DNA from: a virus
Length of the DNA: 31,526 nucleotides
Reading direction: 5' to 3' (one strand)
IMG/VR virus record: IMGVR_UViG_3300047546_000139
Location: 1 to 31,526 of that record
Within the stretch, counting starts at the first letter, position 1. Each line of letters opens with the position of its first letter. A program made the position numbers and the translations under genes. Under the pieces are notes generated by a model that saw only the letters and a list, made by a program, of their open reading frames with translations, ran no database searches and was not told the DNA's origin. Positions 4,205 to 13,043 of the stretch are shown here, in pieces.

Positions 4205-6139
4205 ATGTCAAGAGTTATTGAAAACCCATACGAAAATTTCATTGCATTATCAAGGTATGCAAGATGGATGCCAGAAGAGAATCGCAGAGAAACATGGGGA
4301 GAAACTGTAGATCGATACTTTGACTTCATGTTAAATCACCTTGGAAAGAATCACGGATATACACCAGATGAAAAGTTAGTTGCAGAACTTAAAGATGCTG
4401 TTTATAACCGAAATGTAATGCCGTCAATGCGATCAGTAATGACTGCAGGTGCTGCTCTTGATAGAGACCATGTTGCAGGATACAACTGCTCATTTGTTCC
4501 AGTAGATAATCCACGTTCATTTGATGAAACGATGTATATCTTGATGTGTGGAACTGGTGTTGGATTCTCTGTTGAATATAAGTATGTCAACAAACTTCCT
4601 GCCGTCCCAGAATCATTTGAAAAGTCTACCACCGTTATTGTTGTTGAAGATTCAAAGACTGGATGGGCAAAAGCTTACCGTGAACTTCTTGCAATGCTTT
4701 GGGCAGGACAGATTCCAGCAATCGATGTATCAAAACTTCGTCCAGCAGGTGCTCGTCTTAAGACAATGGGAGGCCGCTCTTCAGGACCACAGCCATTGAT
4801 TAATCTTTTTGACTTTACAATCGCAAAGTTTAAAACAGCGGCAGGTCGTCAATTGAAACCTATCGAAGCACACGATATAATGTGTAAGATTGGTGAAATC
4901 GTTGTTGTTGGAGGAGTTCGTCGTTCTGCGATGATCTCGCTTTCAAACATTAATGACATTGAGATGGCGGCAGCAAAATCAGGTAACTGGTGGGAGAACA
5001 ATTCGCAGCGAGCCCTTTCAAATAATTCAGTAGCATATTCTCGTAAACCAGAGATGGAACAGTTTATTGCAGAATGGAAGAATCTTTATGACTCAAAATC
5101 AGGAGAACGTGGTATTTACAATGTGGCGGCTGCTCAAAAGCAGGCAGCACGATGGGGACGCAGAGACCCTGAAATCCATTACGGAACAAACCCATGTTCA
5201 GAAATTATCCTCAGACCTTATCAATTTTGTAACCTCTCTGAAGTTGTAATCAGAGAGAAGGATACTCGTAAAACAGTAGCAGAAAAGGTAAGACTTGCCA
5301 CAATTCTAGGAACATGGCAATCTACACTAACAGACTTTAAATACCTTCGTAAAATTTGGAAAGATAACACCGAAGAAGAAAGACTGCTTGGAGTTTCTCT
5401 AACAGGTCAATTTGGCAACAAGTTCTTTTCTGGTAAAGAGAATCTAGATGAACTAGGAAAGACGCTAGAAAGTCTTCGTGAATATGCTAGAGAGACAAAT
5501 AAAGTAGAAGCAGAAAAGATTGGCATTAACGAGTCTGCCGCAATCACATGCGTCAAGCCATCTGGAACTGTATCACAGCTTGTAGGTGTATCTTCTGGAA
5601 TGCATGCATGGCATTCAGATTATTATATCCGCACAGTTCGTGGTGACAAGAAAGATCCACTATCAACATTTTTGAAAGAAGTCGGAATTCCAGTAGAAGA
5701 TGATTTCATGAAGCCAAACGATACTTATGTCTTCTCATTCCCAGTAAAAGCACCAGAAGGCGCTATTACGAGAAATGATCTTACTGCTATTGATCACTTA
5801 AATACATGGCTCGTATATCAGCGAGCATGGTGCGAACATAAACCATCTATTACTGTATCTGTAAAGGAAGATGAATGGATGGAAGTTGGTGCTTGGGTAT
5901 ATAAGCATTTTGATGAAGTATCTGGAATTTCATTCCTTCCACACTCAGATCATAGCTATAAGCAAGCACCATATCAAGAAGTTACTGAAACAGAATATTT
6001 AGAACTTCTTTCTAAGATGCCATCAGAAATTCGTTGGGAAGATTTGTCTTTCTACGAAACTGAAGACGGAACAAGTGGAACACAGACTCTTGCTTGTACA
6101 TCAGATGGTAACTGCGAGATTGTGGATATTTCTGCTTAG
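4205..6139 (+). CDS. nrdJ: Adenosylcobalamin-dependent (class II) ribonucleotide reductase, 644 aa
   Basis: The enzyme reduces ribonucleotides to deoxyribonucleotides using adenosylcobalamin to generate a thiyl radical. Family landmarks are all visible: C95 in GYNCSFVP; the thiyl-radical cysteine C331 with E333 in NPCSEI; C342 in QFCNLSEVV as partner of C95; GGVRRSAMISLSN (236-248); CVKPSGTVSQL (449-459); and a C-terminal shuttle pair C631-x5-C637. The order matches the monomeric Lactobacillus-type triphosphate reductase, slightly shorter than the usual 700 or so residues. It should supply dNTPs for phage replication and needs B12 from the host. AAGGTG stands before the ATG. No separate small subunit is expected for this class. 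Its position beside lysis and fibre genes is unusual. Confidence 0.95.
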   Translation: MSRVIENPYENFIALSRYARWMPEENRRETWGETVDRYFDFMLNHLGKNHGYTPDEKLVAELKDAVYNRNVMPSMRSVMTAGAALDRDHVAGYNCSFVPVDNPRSFDETMYILMCGTGVGFSVEYKYVNKLPAVPESFEKSTTVIVVEDSKTGWAKAYRELLAMLWAGQIPAIDVSKLRPAGARLKTMGGRSSGPQPLINLFDFTIAKFKTAAGRQLKPIEAHDIMCKIGEIVVVGGVRRSAMISLSNINDIEMAAAKSGNWWENNSQRALSNNSVAYSRKPEMEQFIAEWKNLYDSKSGERGIYNVAAAQKQAARWGRRDPEIHYGTNPCSEIILRPYQFCNLSEVVIREKDTRKTVAEKVRLATILGTWQSTLTDFKYLRKIWKDNTEEERLLGVSLTGQFGNKFFSGKENLDELGKTLESLREYARETNKVEAEKIGINESAAITCVKPSGTVSQLVGVSSGMHAWHSDYYIRTVRGDKKDPLSTFLKEVGIPVEDDFMKPNDTYVFSFPVKAPEGAITRNDLTAIDHLNTWLVYQRAWCEHKPSITVSVKEDEWMEVGAWVYKHFDEVSGISFLPHSDHSYKQAPYQEVTETEYLELLSKMPSEIRWEDLSFYETEDGTSGTQTLACTSDGNCEIVDISA

Positions 6140-6148
6140 TAGTATAAT
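6120..6148 (+). promoter_or_regulatory. Promoter for the holin and fibre region
   Basis: A perfect TATAAT (6143-6148) follows TTGTGG (6120-6125) by 17 bp. The expected start is about 6155, which falls within the first of two hairpins. The promoter overlaps the end of the reductase gene. Confidence 0.55.
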
Positions 6149-6152
6149 AGAA

Positions 6153-6189
6153 TTGGGTTAACACCCAAATTCCTGGGCATAGGGCCCAG
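6153..6189 (+). promoter_or_regulatory. Twin hairpins in the 5' leader before the holin gene
   Basis: The first hairpin is TTGGGT-TAAC-ACCCAA (6153-6168), with a 6-bp stem and 4-nt loop. The second is CTGGGC-ATAGG-GCCCAG (6173-6189), with a 6-bp stem and 5-nt loop. AAGGAGG (6194-6200) follows immediately. Neither is followed by a T-run, so they are more likely mRNA-stabilising or translation-control structures than terminators. Confidence 0.55.
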
Positions 6190-6205
6190 AAATAAGGAGG
6201 TCTTT

Positions 6206-6433
6206 ATGAAAGAAGATCTTAATCAGGATGGAAAGGTAACAATGCAAGAGAAAATTCTAGCAGCGTTAGCAAGCTATGGCCGTCATTTCCTTGGCGCCGC
6301 CATCGCTCTATATATGACTGGTAATACAGACCCAGGAGATTTAATCAAAGGTGGAATTGCGGCATGCTTGCCAGTAATCCTCAAGGCATTAAATCCAAAT
6401 GAGCCATCTTTTGGCTTTACCAAGAAGGCATAA
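6206..6433 (+). CDS. Putative holin with an N-terminal EF-hand loop, 75 aa
   Basis: The small size, two predicted membrane segments (about 27-39 and 46-62), a short turn between them (NTDPGD) and a charged C-terminus fit a class II holin, broadly like the r1t type. A holin would make the membrane lesions that trigger lysis. Residues 4-15, DLNQDGKVTMQE, are a textbook 12-residue EF-hand or dockerin calcium loop: acidic or polar at 1, 3 and 5, Gly at 6, Val at 8 and Glu at 12. Calcium sensing by a holin would be unusual. The start is fixed by AAGGAGG 5 bases upstream. It is the first gene of its transcript. Another small membrane protein is possible, since no lysin gene is adjacent. Confidence 0.65.
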   Translation: MKEDLNQDGKVTMQEKILAALASYGRHFLGAAIALYMTGNTDPGDLIKGGIAACLPVILKALNPNEPSFGFTKKA

Positions 6434-6453
6434 TTTAATAATAGATTAGGATT

Positions 6454-6487
6454 ACTCCTGTGCTAAAATAAGCATAGGAGTTTTCCT
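6454..6487 (+). terminator. Terminator-like hairpin after the holin gene
   Basis: ACTCCTGTGCT (6454-6464) pairs with AGCATAGGAGT (6471-6481) through 11 bp including one G-U, with a 6-nt loop. TTTTCC follows. This could end holin transcription or attenuate entry into the fibre genes. It also contains TGCTAAAAT, a possible extended -10. Confidence 0.6.
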
Positions 6488-6508
6488 ATTTAGGAGATAT
6501 TTCAGCAA

Positions 6509-6853
6509 ATGGCAGGACAAAAAAATTGGGAAGTAGATCAAGATACTACTTTCACATTCGTAGTAGAATATAAAGATCCGAATGATGCAGTCATCGATCT
6601 TACTGGCGCTACCGCAAAAATGCAGGTAAGAGATGCTACAGCCCAAAAACTTGCCTTTACTTTAACATCACCTTCTGGTGGAATAACAATCGACGGAGCC
6701 CTTGGCAAAGTTACAGTTAAAATGACTCCAACTCAAACTAAGAAGTTATTCTATCCAAAATCTATTTATGACCTAATAATCGTAGACAGTAATTCAAATA
6801 GAATTAAACTTCTTGGGGGTTACATAACTCTTAAGAGGACTGTCACTGTATGA
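6509..6853 (+). CDS. Small baseplate/fibre-associated beta protein, 114 aa
   Basis: The sequence WEVDQDTTFTFVVEYKD (7-23) followed by DLTGATAKMQVRD (30-42) is a recurring pattern in phage baseplate and fibre attachment domains (BppU N-terminal-like). The protein is nearly all beta-strand by appearance. It probably sits at the base of the fibre apparatus. AGGAG lies 11 bases before the ATG, which is slightly far. The last four bases (ATGA) overlap the next gene, indicating translational coupling. It is the first gene of the fibre array after the terminator-like hairpin. Confidence 0.65.
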   Translation: MAGQKNWEVDQDTTFTFVVEYKDPNDAVIDLTGATAKMQVRDATAQKLAFTLTSPSGGITIDGALGKVTVKMTPTQTKKLFYPKSIYDLIIVDSNSNRIKLLGGYITLKRTVTV

Positions 6854-7305
6854 CCGAAAATATAGTAGTAGTAAATCAAACAGAAAACTCAGTTTTAGTT
6901 TCAACTCCTGGTCCACAAGGGCCAAGGGGTAGAACAATTTTAAATGGAGTAGGAGCCCCATCAGCAAATCTTGGGCTTACTGGAGATTTTTATTATAATA
7001 CAGCCACAACAGATTTTTATGGACCAAAACTTTCTGATATAACCTGGACTGGTGCAACAGTAATTAAATTTATTCAAGAGGGATCAGATTATGCATCTTC
7101 TCATTCTTGGGAAATAGGACAAGTATCTGGACCAGTAGCAGGAATATATTCAGTTTCAATAACACATAATTTAGGCTTTTACCCTAATGTCACCGTCAAA
7201 ACAAGTGGCGGAGACATATTGGAAACAGGAATAGATTATAATAGTATTAATCAAATAACACTGACAATGGCTCAACCATTTGCAGGGACAGCGTACCTGT
7301 CGTAA
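6850..7305 (+). CDS. Short tail fibre protein with a collagen-like triplet start, 151 aa
   Basis: An N-terminal strand is followed by TPGPQGPRGRT (19-29), a short Gly-X-Y stretch. Then comes GDFYYNTATTDFYGPK (about 45-60), a form of the phage fibre motif in which a small beta unit ends in Tyr/Trp-rich repeats. The C-terminal part (SVSITHNLGFYPNVTVKTSGG, shortened to its pattern) is a beta-domain that recurs at the end of the next gene. Coupled by ATGA to the gene before it. It likely trimerises. Receptor specificity is unknown. Confidence 0.7.
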   Translation: MTENIVVVNQTENSVLVSTPGPQGPRGRTILNGVGAPSANLGLTGDFYYNTATTDFYGPKLSDITWTGATVIKFIQEGSDYASSHSWEIGQVSGPVAGIYSVSITHNLGFYPNVTVKTSGGDILETGIDYNSINQITLTMAQPFAGTAYLS

Positions 7306-7316
7306 GGAGATAAAAA

Positions 7317-9140
7317 ATGGCAAGATTATTCGTAACTGGCATTAATCTGAATAAAAATGAACTTCAGAATGCCAGAATCCAAAACCTCAGCTCTGCGCCG
7401 TCTAGCCCAGTAGCAGGTCAAATTTATTTTAACACAACATCAAATGTATTATTCTTTTACAATGGAACTGAGTGGGTGCCAGCCTCTGGTTCAACGGAAG
7501 TAATTCAAGATGTTATCGGCTCTTCCGTTATCGGTGGAACTGGTTTAACTGCAACATATAATGATACGTCAGGCGAAACAACGATCGACCTTGACAACAC
7601 CGCAGTATCACACGGAAGTTATGGCGGATCCGCAGGAAAGACCGTATCATTTACAGTAGATCAACAAGGTCGTTTAACTGCTGCATCTGATACAAATATT
7701 TCAATCACAGCTTCTCAAGTATCAGATTTTACAGAAGCTACACAAGATGTTATTGGATCCTCACTTGGAGAAGGAGAAGGAATTGATATATCTTACAGCG
7801 ACCCTGCAGGAATTATCACAATCTCTGGAGAAGATGCATCAGATACAAATAAAGGTATTGCATCTTTCAGCTCCACTGACTTTGTTGTAACAAGCGGCAA
7901 CGTAGCACTCAACAATGAAGCAATTCAAGATAAAGTTGGTGCAATGGTTACTGGAAATACCGAGACAGGTATTACGGTAACATATGAAGATTCAGATGGA
8001 ACTCTTGACTTTGTAGTAGCAGATCAATTCACATCACATACTACATCAGATCTTGCTGAAGGCACAAATCTATACTATACAGAAGAGCGTGTACAAGATG
8101 AAATTGCTGATACTATAGTTGGCGGTACAGGAATCGATGCAACATACAATGATTCAGCTGGAACACTTACAATTGATATTGATTCAACTGTAGCTACAAA
8201 AGATGGATCACAAACATTAACAAATAAAGTTCTTGGTACAAGCACATCTCTTGGTGCAAACCTAGATGCTGGAACCTATAAGATTACAAATCTTGGAACT
8301 CCAACAAATTCAACAGATGCAGCAACTAAAGCATATGTAGATGCAGTTTCTGAAGGCTTACATGTTCATGAGGCAGCAAAAGTTTATGTTGGAACAAATA
8401 TTACTATCGCAACTGCTCTAGAAGCAGGAGACGTAGTAGATGGAGTAACGCTTGCTGCAGGAATGCGAGTATTGGTAAATGGCCAAACAACGCAGTCTGA
8501 AAATGGTATTTATGTAGTTCAAGCCTCTGGTGGACCAATCCGTGCACTAGATTTTGATACTCCAACTGAAGTTGCTAGCGGAGACTTTATATTTGTTTCT
8601 TCTGGAACAAGTTATGGAAACACTGGATGGGTTCAAACAAACTCCCCAGCAACAATTGGAACAGATGCAATTAGTTTTACACAGTTCTCTGGTGCTGGTA
8701 CATATACAGCAGGAGCAGGACTAACCCTAACTGGAACAGTATTTAGCGCAGATGTAACTCCAACTTCTGGAAATGCCTCTCTCATTAATACTGGTGGAGC
8801 AATTGAAGTAAAGACTGATACTACTCGTGGCGTTTCTGTAGATGCTAATGGTTTGGGAGTAAATGCAGGAACAGGACTTACATTTAGTTCTGGCGCTTTA
8901 ACATTTGCTGCAGGATATGGAGTTCGTAAATTTGTAGACGATATCGGAGACGCTGCGGCTACAACTTATACAATTTCACATAATCTTGGAACTAGAGATG
9001 TATCCGTTCAAATATTTGAAAATGGATCACCATATGCTCAAGTTGAGGCAGATGTAGAACACGCTACTGTAAATACAGTAACAATTAAATTTGCAACTGC
9101 TCCGACAGTAGCACAATATAGAGCGGTAATTGTTGGCTAA
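7317..9140 (+). CDS. Tail fibre protein, 607 aa
   Basis: The N-terminus carries an anchor-type unit, GQIYFNTTSNVLFFYNGTEW (34-53). The shaft contains repeats of the form GTGLTATYNDTSGETTIDLD and NLYYTEERVQDEI. The segment ATKAYVD (about 337-343) is followed by a domain with RVLVNGQTTQSENGIYVV, which is repeated in the 9602-13033 gene. The C-terminal tip has YTISHNLGTRDVSVQIFENG, like the end of the preceding gene. These repeats and the low complexity fit a trimeric fibrous protein. AAGGAG stands 7 bases before the ATG. The stop TAA shares its last base with the next ATG (TAATG). Confidence 0.85.
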   Translation: MARLFVTGINLNKNELQNARIQNLSSAPSSPVAGQIYFNTTSNVLFFYNGTEWVPASGSTEVIQDVIGSSVIGGTGLTATYNDTSGETTIDLDNTAVSHGSYGGSAGKTVSFTVDQQGRLTAASDTNISITASQVSDFTEATQDVIGSSLGEGEGIDISYSDPAGIITISGEDASDTNKGIASFSSTDFVVTSGNVALNNEAIQDKVGAMVTGNTETGITVTYEDSDGTLDFVVADQFTSHTTSDLAEGTNLYYTEERVQDEIADTIVGGTGIDATYNDSAGTLTIDIDSTVATKDGSQTLTNKVLGTSTSLGANLDAGTYKITNLGTPTNSTDAATKAYVDAVSEGLHVHEAAKVYVGTNITIATALEAGDVVDGVTLAAGMRVLVNGQTTQSENGIYVVQASGGPIRALDFDTPTEVASGDFIFVSSGTSYGNTGWVQTNSPATIGTDAISFTQFSGAGTYTAGAGLTLTGTVFSADVTPTSGNASLINTGGAIEVKTDTTRGVSVDANGLGVNAGTGLTFSSGALTFAAGYGVRKFVDDIGDAAATTYTISHNLGTRDVSVQIFENGSPYAQVEADVEHATVNTVTIKFATAPTVAQYRAVIVG

Positions 9141-9598
9141 TGGCTAAAAAGTTTTTAACTCCCGTCGTTCCGCCAGCTCTGGCTTCAGATCCAGCAAGCG
9201 GAACGATAGGAGCTATTTACTACAATACTGCTACTAATGTTTTAAAATTTTATAATGGTACTGCATGGACGGCAGTAGGAACTGGAGCTGGGTCATCTTC
9301 TGCTTCAGCAATACAGGCTTTAGCAACAGCTCCAAATAGTCCAGCACAAGGCTCAGTATATTTTGATACAACTGAACAAACAATTAAAGCTTACAATGGA
9401 ACAATTTGGTACGATGTTGCTGGTCCTAAAGAATTATTGGATCACCAACACTATGCTGGAGAAGGTCTTGTTCGTCATGTAGATTATGGACAATATGTAG
9501 ATGAATTAAATTATATTGTTTCTATGGACGGCGGAACCGCAAGTTCATCCTATGCATCAGCACCAAACAATGATATAATTGACGGAGGAGTGGCATAG
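9140..9598 (+). CDS. Short fibre protein with two N-terminal beta units, 152 aa
   Basis: There are two tandem copies of the fibre unit: GTIGAIYYNTATNVLKFYNG (21-40) and GSVYFDTTEQTIKAYNGTIW (about 74-93). The rest is a His- and Tyr-containing segment (LLDHQHYAGEGLVRHVDYG, about 98-116). It has no receptor-type glycine-rich head, so it may be a connector or fibre base. Start codon overlap (TAATG) with the preceding fibre gene implies coupled translation. Function within the fibre is inferred from context. Confidence 0.7.
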   Translation: MAKKFLTPVVPPALASDPASGTIGAIYYNTATNVLKFYNGTAWTAVGTGAGSSSASAIQALATAPNSPAQGSVYFDTTEQTIKAYNGTIWYDVAGPKELLDHQHYAGEGLVRHVDYGQYVDELNYIVSMDGGTASSSYASAPNNDIIDGGVA

Positions 9599-9601
9599 AA
9601 A

Positions 9602-12600
9602 ATGGCAGTTAGAATTCAGCTTCGTAGAGATACCGCCGCAAATTGGGTTTCGTCAAATCCAACACTGCGGGCGGGAGAAATTGGTATTGAAACAGATACC
9701 CTTAAATTTAAAGTAGGTAATGGATCTTCCCCTTGGAATTCAATTACTGCATATGCAAACGTAGTACCAGCAGATCTAAATACGACCCTAAATGGATATT
9801 TAGAGGTTGGAGATTTGAGCAATACTGTGGCGGAAATTGTAGATGGAGCAGTATATGTTCCAGGTACAAATATAGTATTTGAAGGAACTGCAAATGCTCA
9901 TGAGCTAACTCTTGCTGCCCCAGATGTAACATCAGATAAAACAATTACTTTGCCAGATGCAACAACTACTCTTGTAGGAACTGATGTTGCTCAAACTTTA
10001 ACTAATAAAACTCTCACATCCCCCGTCGTTTCTGGTCTAAGCCTGTCTGATTCAAGCATCGTATTTGAAGGTGCAGTAGCAGACTCATATGAGACCACAT
10101 TGACGGTCGGAGAGCCAACAGCAGATCGTACAATTACTCTTCCAGATGTTACTGGTACAGTAGTTACAACAGGCGATACGGGATCTGTAACAAATGCAAT
10201 GTTGGCAGGTTCAATTGCTAATAATAAACTTTCTAATTCATCTGTAACAATTAACGGATATGAAATTGCCCTTGGATCATCTGCAACATATGGAACAGAT
10301 AATATTAATGAAGGCACAAGCAATTTATATTTTACAAACGAACGTGCTCAAGATGCAGTGGCAACTGCATTATCAAATGGAACTCATACAAATATAACCG
10401 TCTCGTATGACGACAATGCAAATACAATTTCATTAACTGGAGCACAGACATATAATGATGAAAATGCTCGTGATGCAGTATCATCATTAATTACAAACTC
10501 TACTCATGACGGAGTATCTGTAGCATATACAGATTCTGGGGCATCAGAAGGAACTTTAGTATTTACAAATACAGATAAGGGATCGTCGCAAAATATATTT
10601 AAAAATATTGTCGTAGGTGCAACTACTGTTGTTGCCGACGGAAATAATGATACCCTTACATTTGTAGGAAGTAATGGCGTCGGAGCATTAGCAAATGCTA
10701 CAAACGATGTAATTGAATTTTATAATACTGGCGTAACATCAATTAGTGGAACTTCAAATGAAGTAGAAGTAGATACATCTACTGGAGCAGTCATAGTAGG
10801 GCTTCCAAACAATGTTACAATTGGCGGCTACCTAACTCTTTCTAATACACCAACTCAAGCAAGTCATGCCGCAACTAAAGCTTACGTAGATAATACTACT
10901 GCTGGATTAAATTTCCATGCACCAGCACATGCAGCAACAACTGCAAATCTATCTGCAACATATGCAAATGGAACGGGTGGAGTAGGAGCAACTCTTACTT
11001 CAAGTTCTAACGGAGCACTTGTAATAGATGGACATACTTTAAGCGCTGATGAGCGTGTGCTTGTAAAAAATCAATCAACAGGTTTTCAAAATGGTTTATA
11101 TACAGTAACTGCAACTGGAGATGGATCGAATCCTTGGGTTCTAACTCGTGCAACAGATGCAGATAATTCACCAGCAGGCGAAGTGGCATATGGAGACTTC
11201 TGCTTTGTTCAAAATGGCTCTACAAATGCAGGATTTGGATTTATTGTAAATACAACTGGCACAATTACACTTGGAACAACAGCAATTTCGTATGTTCAAT
11301 TTAATGCTGGTCAAACAGTAATAGCTGGAAATGGTTTAACTGAATCTAGTCCAGGAACATTAGCAATTGATACTGCTGTAACAGCAGATGTAAGCACTTC
11401 TCAAACATTTACAAATAAAACAATTTCAGGCTCTTCCAATACACTTTCTAATATTGGAAACTCTAGCCTTACAAATTCAAAAGTAACTATTGGTTCAACT
11501 GATATAAATCTTGGATCTACCGCCACAACTTTGGCAGGACTATCAAGTGTTACATCAACATCATTTGTAGGAGCACTTACAGGAAATGCAGATACAGTAA
11601 CAAATGGAGTGGTTACAACTGGATCTTATTCAAATCCTTCCTGGATCACAAGTCTTGGATGGTCCAAAATATCTTCTACTCCAACTACAATTTCTGGATA
11701 TGGCATTACAAATGCAGTTGTAACAGATGCAGCAAATACTATTACTGCCGCCTCTGCTTCAACAAAACCATTAATTATTAAAGCAGCAGCCTCTCAATCA
11801 GCCAATCTCCAAGAATGGCAAAATAGTAGTGGAACTGTGCTGGCAACAATAGATTCCAATGGAAATCTAAAAACAGAATATCTTTTAGATAGAGCAAATG
11901 GTGGAAGTTATATTCAACTTCAATCAAATAATGCAGTATTGTTGTCTACACGCTCATCAACAAATAAGGGTTTACTTATTCAAGGTGTCGCTTCACAATC
12001 TGCAAATCTTCAAGAATGGCAGAATTCAAGTGGAACAGTATTAGCAAATATTGATTCAAGTGGAAATTTTGTTATTGGAAGATCTGGTAGCGGATCTCTT
12101 GGAAATGGCCTTATAACTTTACAGGGCGTAACAGCACAATCATTCTATTCAAATGATAATACATCAGCACTTCACTCACGTATTTTATTTTTACGTGGTA
12201 ATACTACAGGTAGTATTATGTCTATTACTTCAAAAGGTGATACATCTCAAGGTGTAGCAGCACTTGTAATAACTAACGGCGGATTTTCTACAGAAATTAC
12301 AGGATTTGGTTATAATGGCAATATTTATACAAATCTTCAATCTGCAACTGCTGTTGGCTTAACGATTAAAGCTGCTTCTTCACAATCTGCTAGTATTCAG
12401 GAATGGCAAAATAGTAGCAATGGCGTTTTGGCGAAGATAGCATCAGATGGTTCATTATGGGCATATAATAATATTCTTACTGGAAGATATTTACAAGGAA
12501 CAAATCAGTCTGAACCTTATTTAGATTTTGATTCAAATAAACTTACTGTAAATTCACGCAATGCCTCTTATGTAGGTCTTGTAGTCAAAGGTGTAGCATC

Positions 12601-13033
12601 TCAATCTGCCAACCTTCAAGAATGGCAGAATTCAAGTGGAACAGTATTAGCTTCAGTAAATGCTTCAGGTCAATTTGTAGGAGATGGATCTCAACTAACA
12701 GGACTTACTACAGCTCTTACAACTCCATCTACCGTCACATTATCTGCAAATACTGCAACAACTGTAGATACTACAGCATTGTCAGGATTTACTAGCATTG
12801 AATATATGGTATCTCTAAAGCAGGGATCAAAGGTTAGAACTTCAAAAGTTGTTCTACAAACTGACGGAACTTCTGTAGATATGACAGAATTTGCAATTAC
12901 AGAAACTGGCGGAACAATGTCAGGAGTAGTAATTTCAGCAACAACAGCATCAACAAATGCAGTTCTTCAAGCAACAGTAACAGATGCATCAAGTACAAAT
13001 GTAACAGTTAAATTAGCAAAGATTAAGTTGTAG
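9602..13033 (+). CDS. Giant tail fibre protein, 1143 aa
   Basis: The N-terminus (IQLRRDTAANW, then LRAGEIGIETDTLKFKVGNG) matches the N-terminal domain common to phage tropism determinants and fibres, and probably anchors to the tail. The shaft has TLTNKTLTSP-type repeats, NLYFTNERAQDAV, and the ATKAYVD domain with VLVKNQSTGFQNGLYTV, shared with the 7317 gene. From about residue 720 there are four copies of the SQSANLQEWQNSSGTVL module separated by variable inserts. The C-terminus is a beta domain (TVTLSANTATTVDTTALSG). GGAGGAG is 11 or so bases upstream. It is the longest protein here, a strong candidate for a long side fibre or tail spike. Confidence 0.88.
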   Translation: MAVRIQLRRDTAANWVSSNPTLRAGEIGIETDTLKFKVGNGSSPWNSITAYANVVPADLNTTLNGYLEVGDLSNTVAEIVDGAVYVPGTNIVFEGTANAHELTLAAPDVTSDKTITLPDATTTLVGTDVAQTLTNKTLTSPVVSGLSLSDSSIVFEGAVADSYETTLTVGEPTADRTITLPDVTGTVVTTGDTGSVTNAMLAGSIANNKLSNSSVTINGYEIALGSSATYGTDNINEGTSNLYFTNERAQDAVATALSNGTHTNITVSYDDNANTISLTGAQTYNDENARDAVSSLITNSTHDGVSVAYTDSGASEGTLVFTNTDKGSSQNIFKNIVVGATTVVADGNNDTLTFVGSNGVGALANATNDVIEFYNTGVTSISGTSNEVEVDTSTGAVIVGLPNNVTIGGYLTLSNTPTQASHAATKAYVDNTTAGLNFHAPAHAATTANLSATYANGTGGVGATLTSSSNGALVIDGHTLSADERVLVKNQSTGFQNGLYTVTATGDGSNPWVLTRATDADNSPAGEVAYGDFCFVQNGSTNAGFGFIVNTTGTITLGTTAISYVQFNAGQTVIAGNGLTESSPGTLAIDTAVTADVSTSQTFTNKTISGSSNTLSNIGNSSLTNSKVTIGSTDINLGSTATTLAGLSSVTSTSFVGALTGNADTVTNGVVTTGSYSNPSWITSLGWSKISSTPTTISGYGITNAVVTDAANTITAASASTKPLIIKAAASQSANLQEWQNSSGTVLATIDSNGNLKTEYLLDRANGGSYIQLQSNNAVLLSTRSSTNKGLLIQGVASQSANLQEWQNSSGTVLANIDSSGNFVIGRSGSGSLGNGLITLQGVTAQSFYSNDNTSALHSRILFLRGNTTGSIMSITSKGDTSQGVAALVITNGGFSTEITGFGYNGNIYTNLQSATAVGLTIKAASSQSASIQEWQNSSNGVLAKIASDGSLWAYNNILTGRYLQGTNQSEPYLDFDSNKLTVNSRNASYVGLVVKGVASQSANLQEWQNSSGTVLASVNASGQFVGDGSQLTGLTTALTTPSTVTLSANTATTVDTTALSGFTSIEYMVSLKQGSKVRTSKVVLQTDGTSVDMTEFAITETGGTMSGVVISATTASTNAVLQATVTDASSTNVTVKLAKIKL
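11760..12675 (+). repeat. SQTANLQEWQNSSGTVL modules 1-4 (in the 1143-aa fibre)
   Basis: Approximate copies are at 11764-11874, 11965-12070, 12353-12455 and 12577-12673. Each is about 30-35 codons: a short strand (LIIKGAA-like), SQSANLQEWQNSSGTVLA, and an IDSNGNL-like end. The second and fourth are nearly identical at DNA level through the core, while the inserts between them differ. This fits recombination-driven exchange. Confidence 0.85.
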
Positions 13034-13043
13034 GAGGAAATAA

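Noticed and set aside
6173-6189. Second leader hairpin as a transcription terminator
   Set aside because: No T-run follows; the ribosome site of the holin gene comes directly after it.
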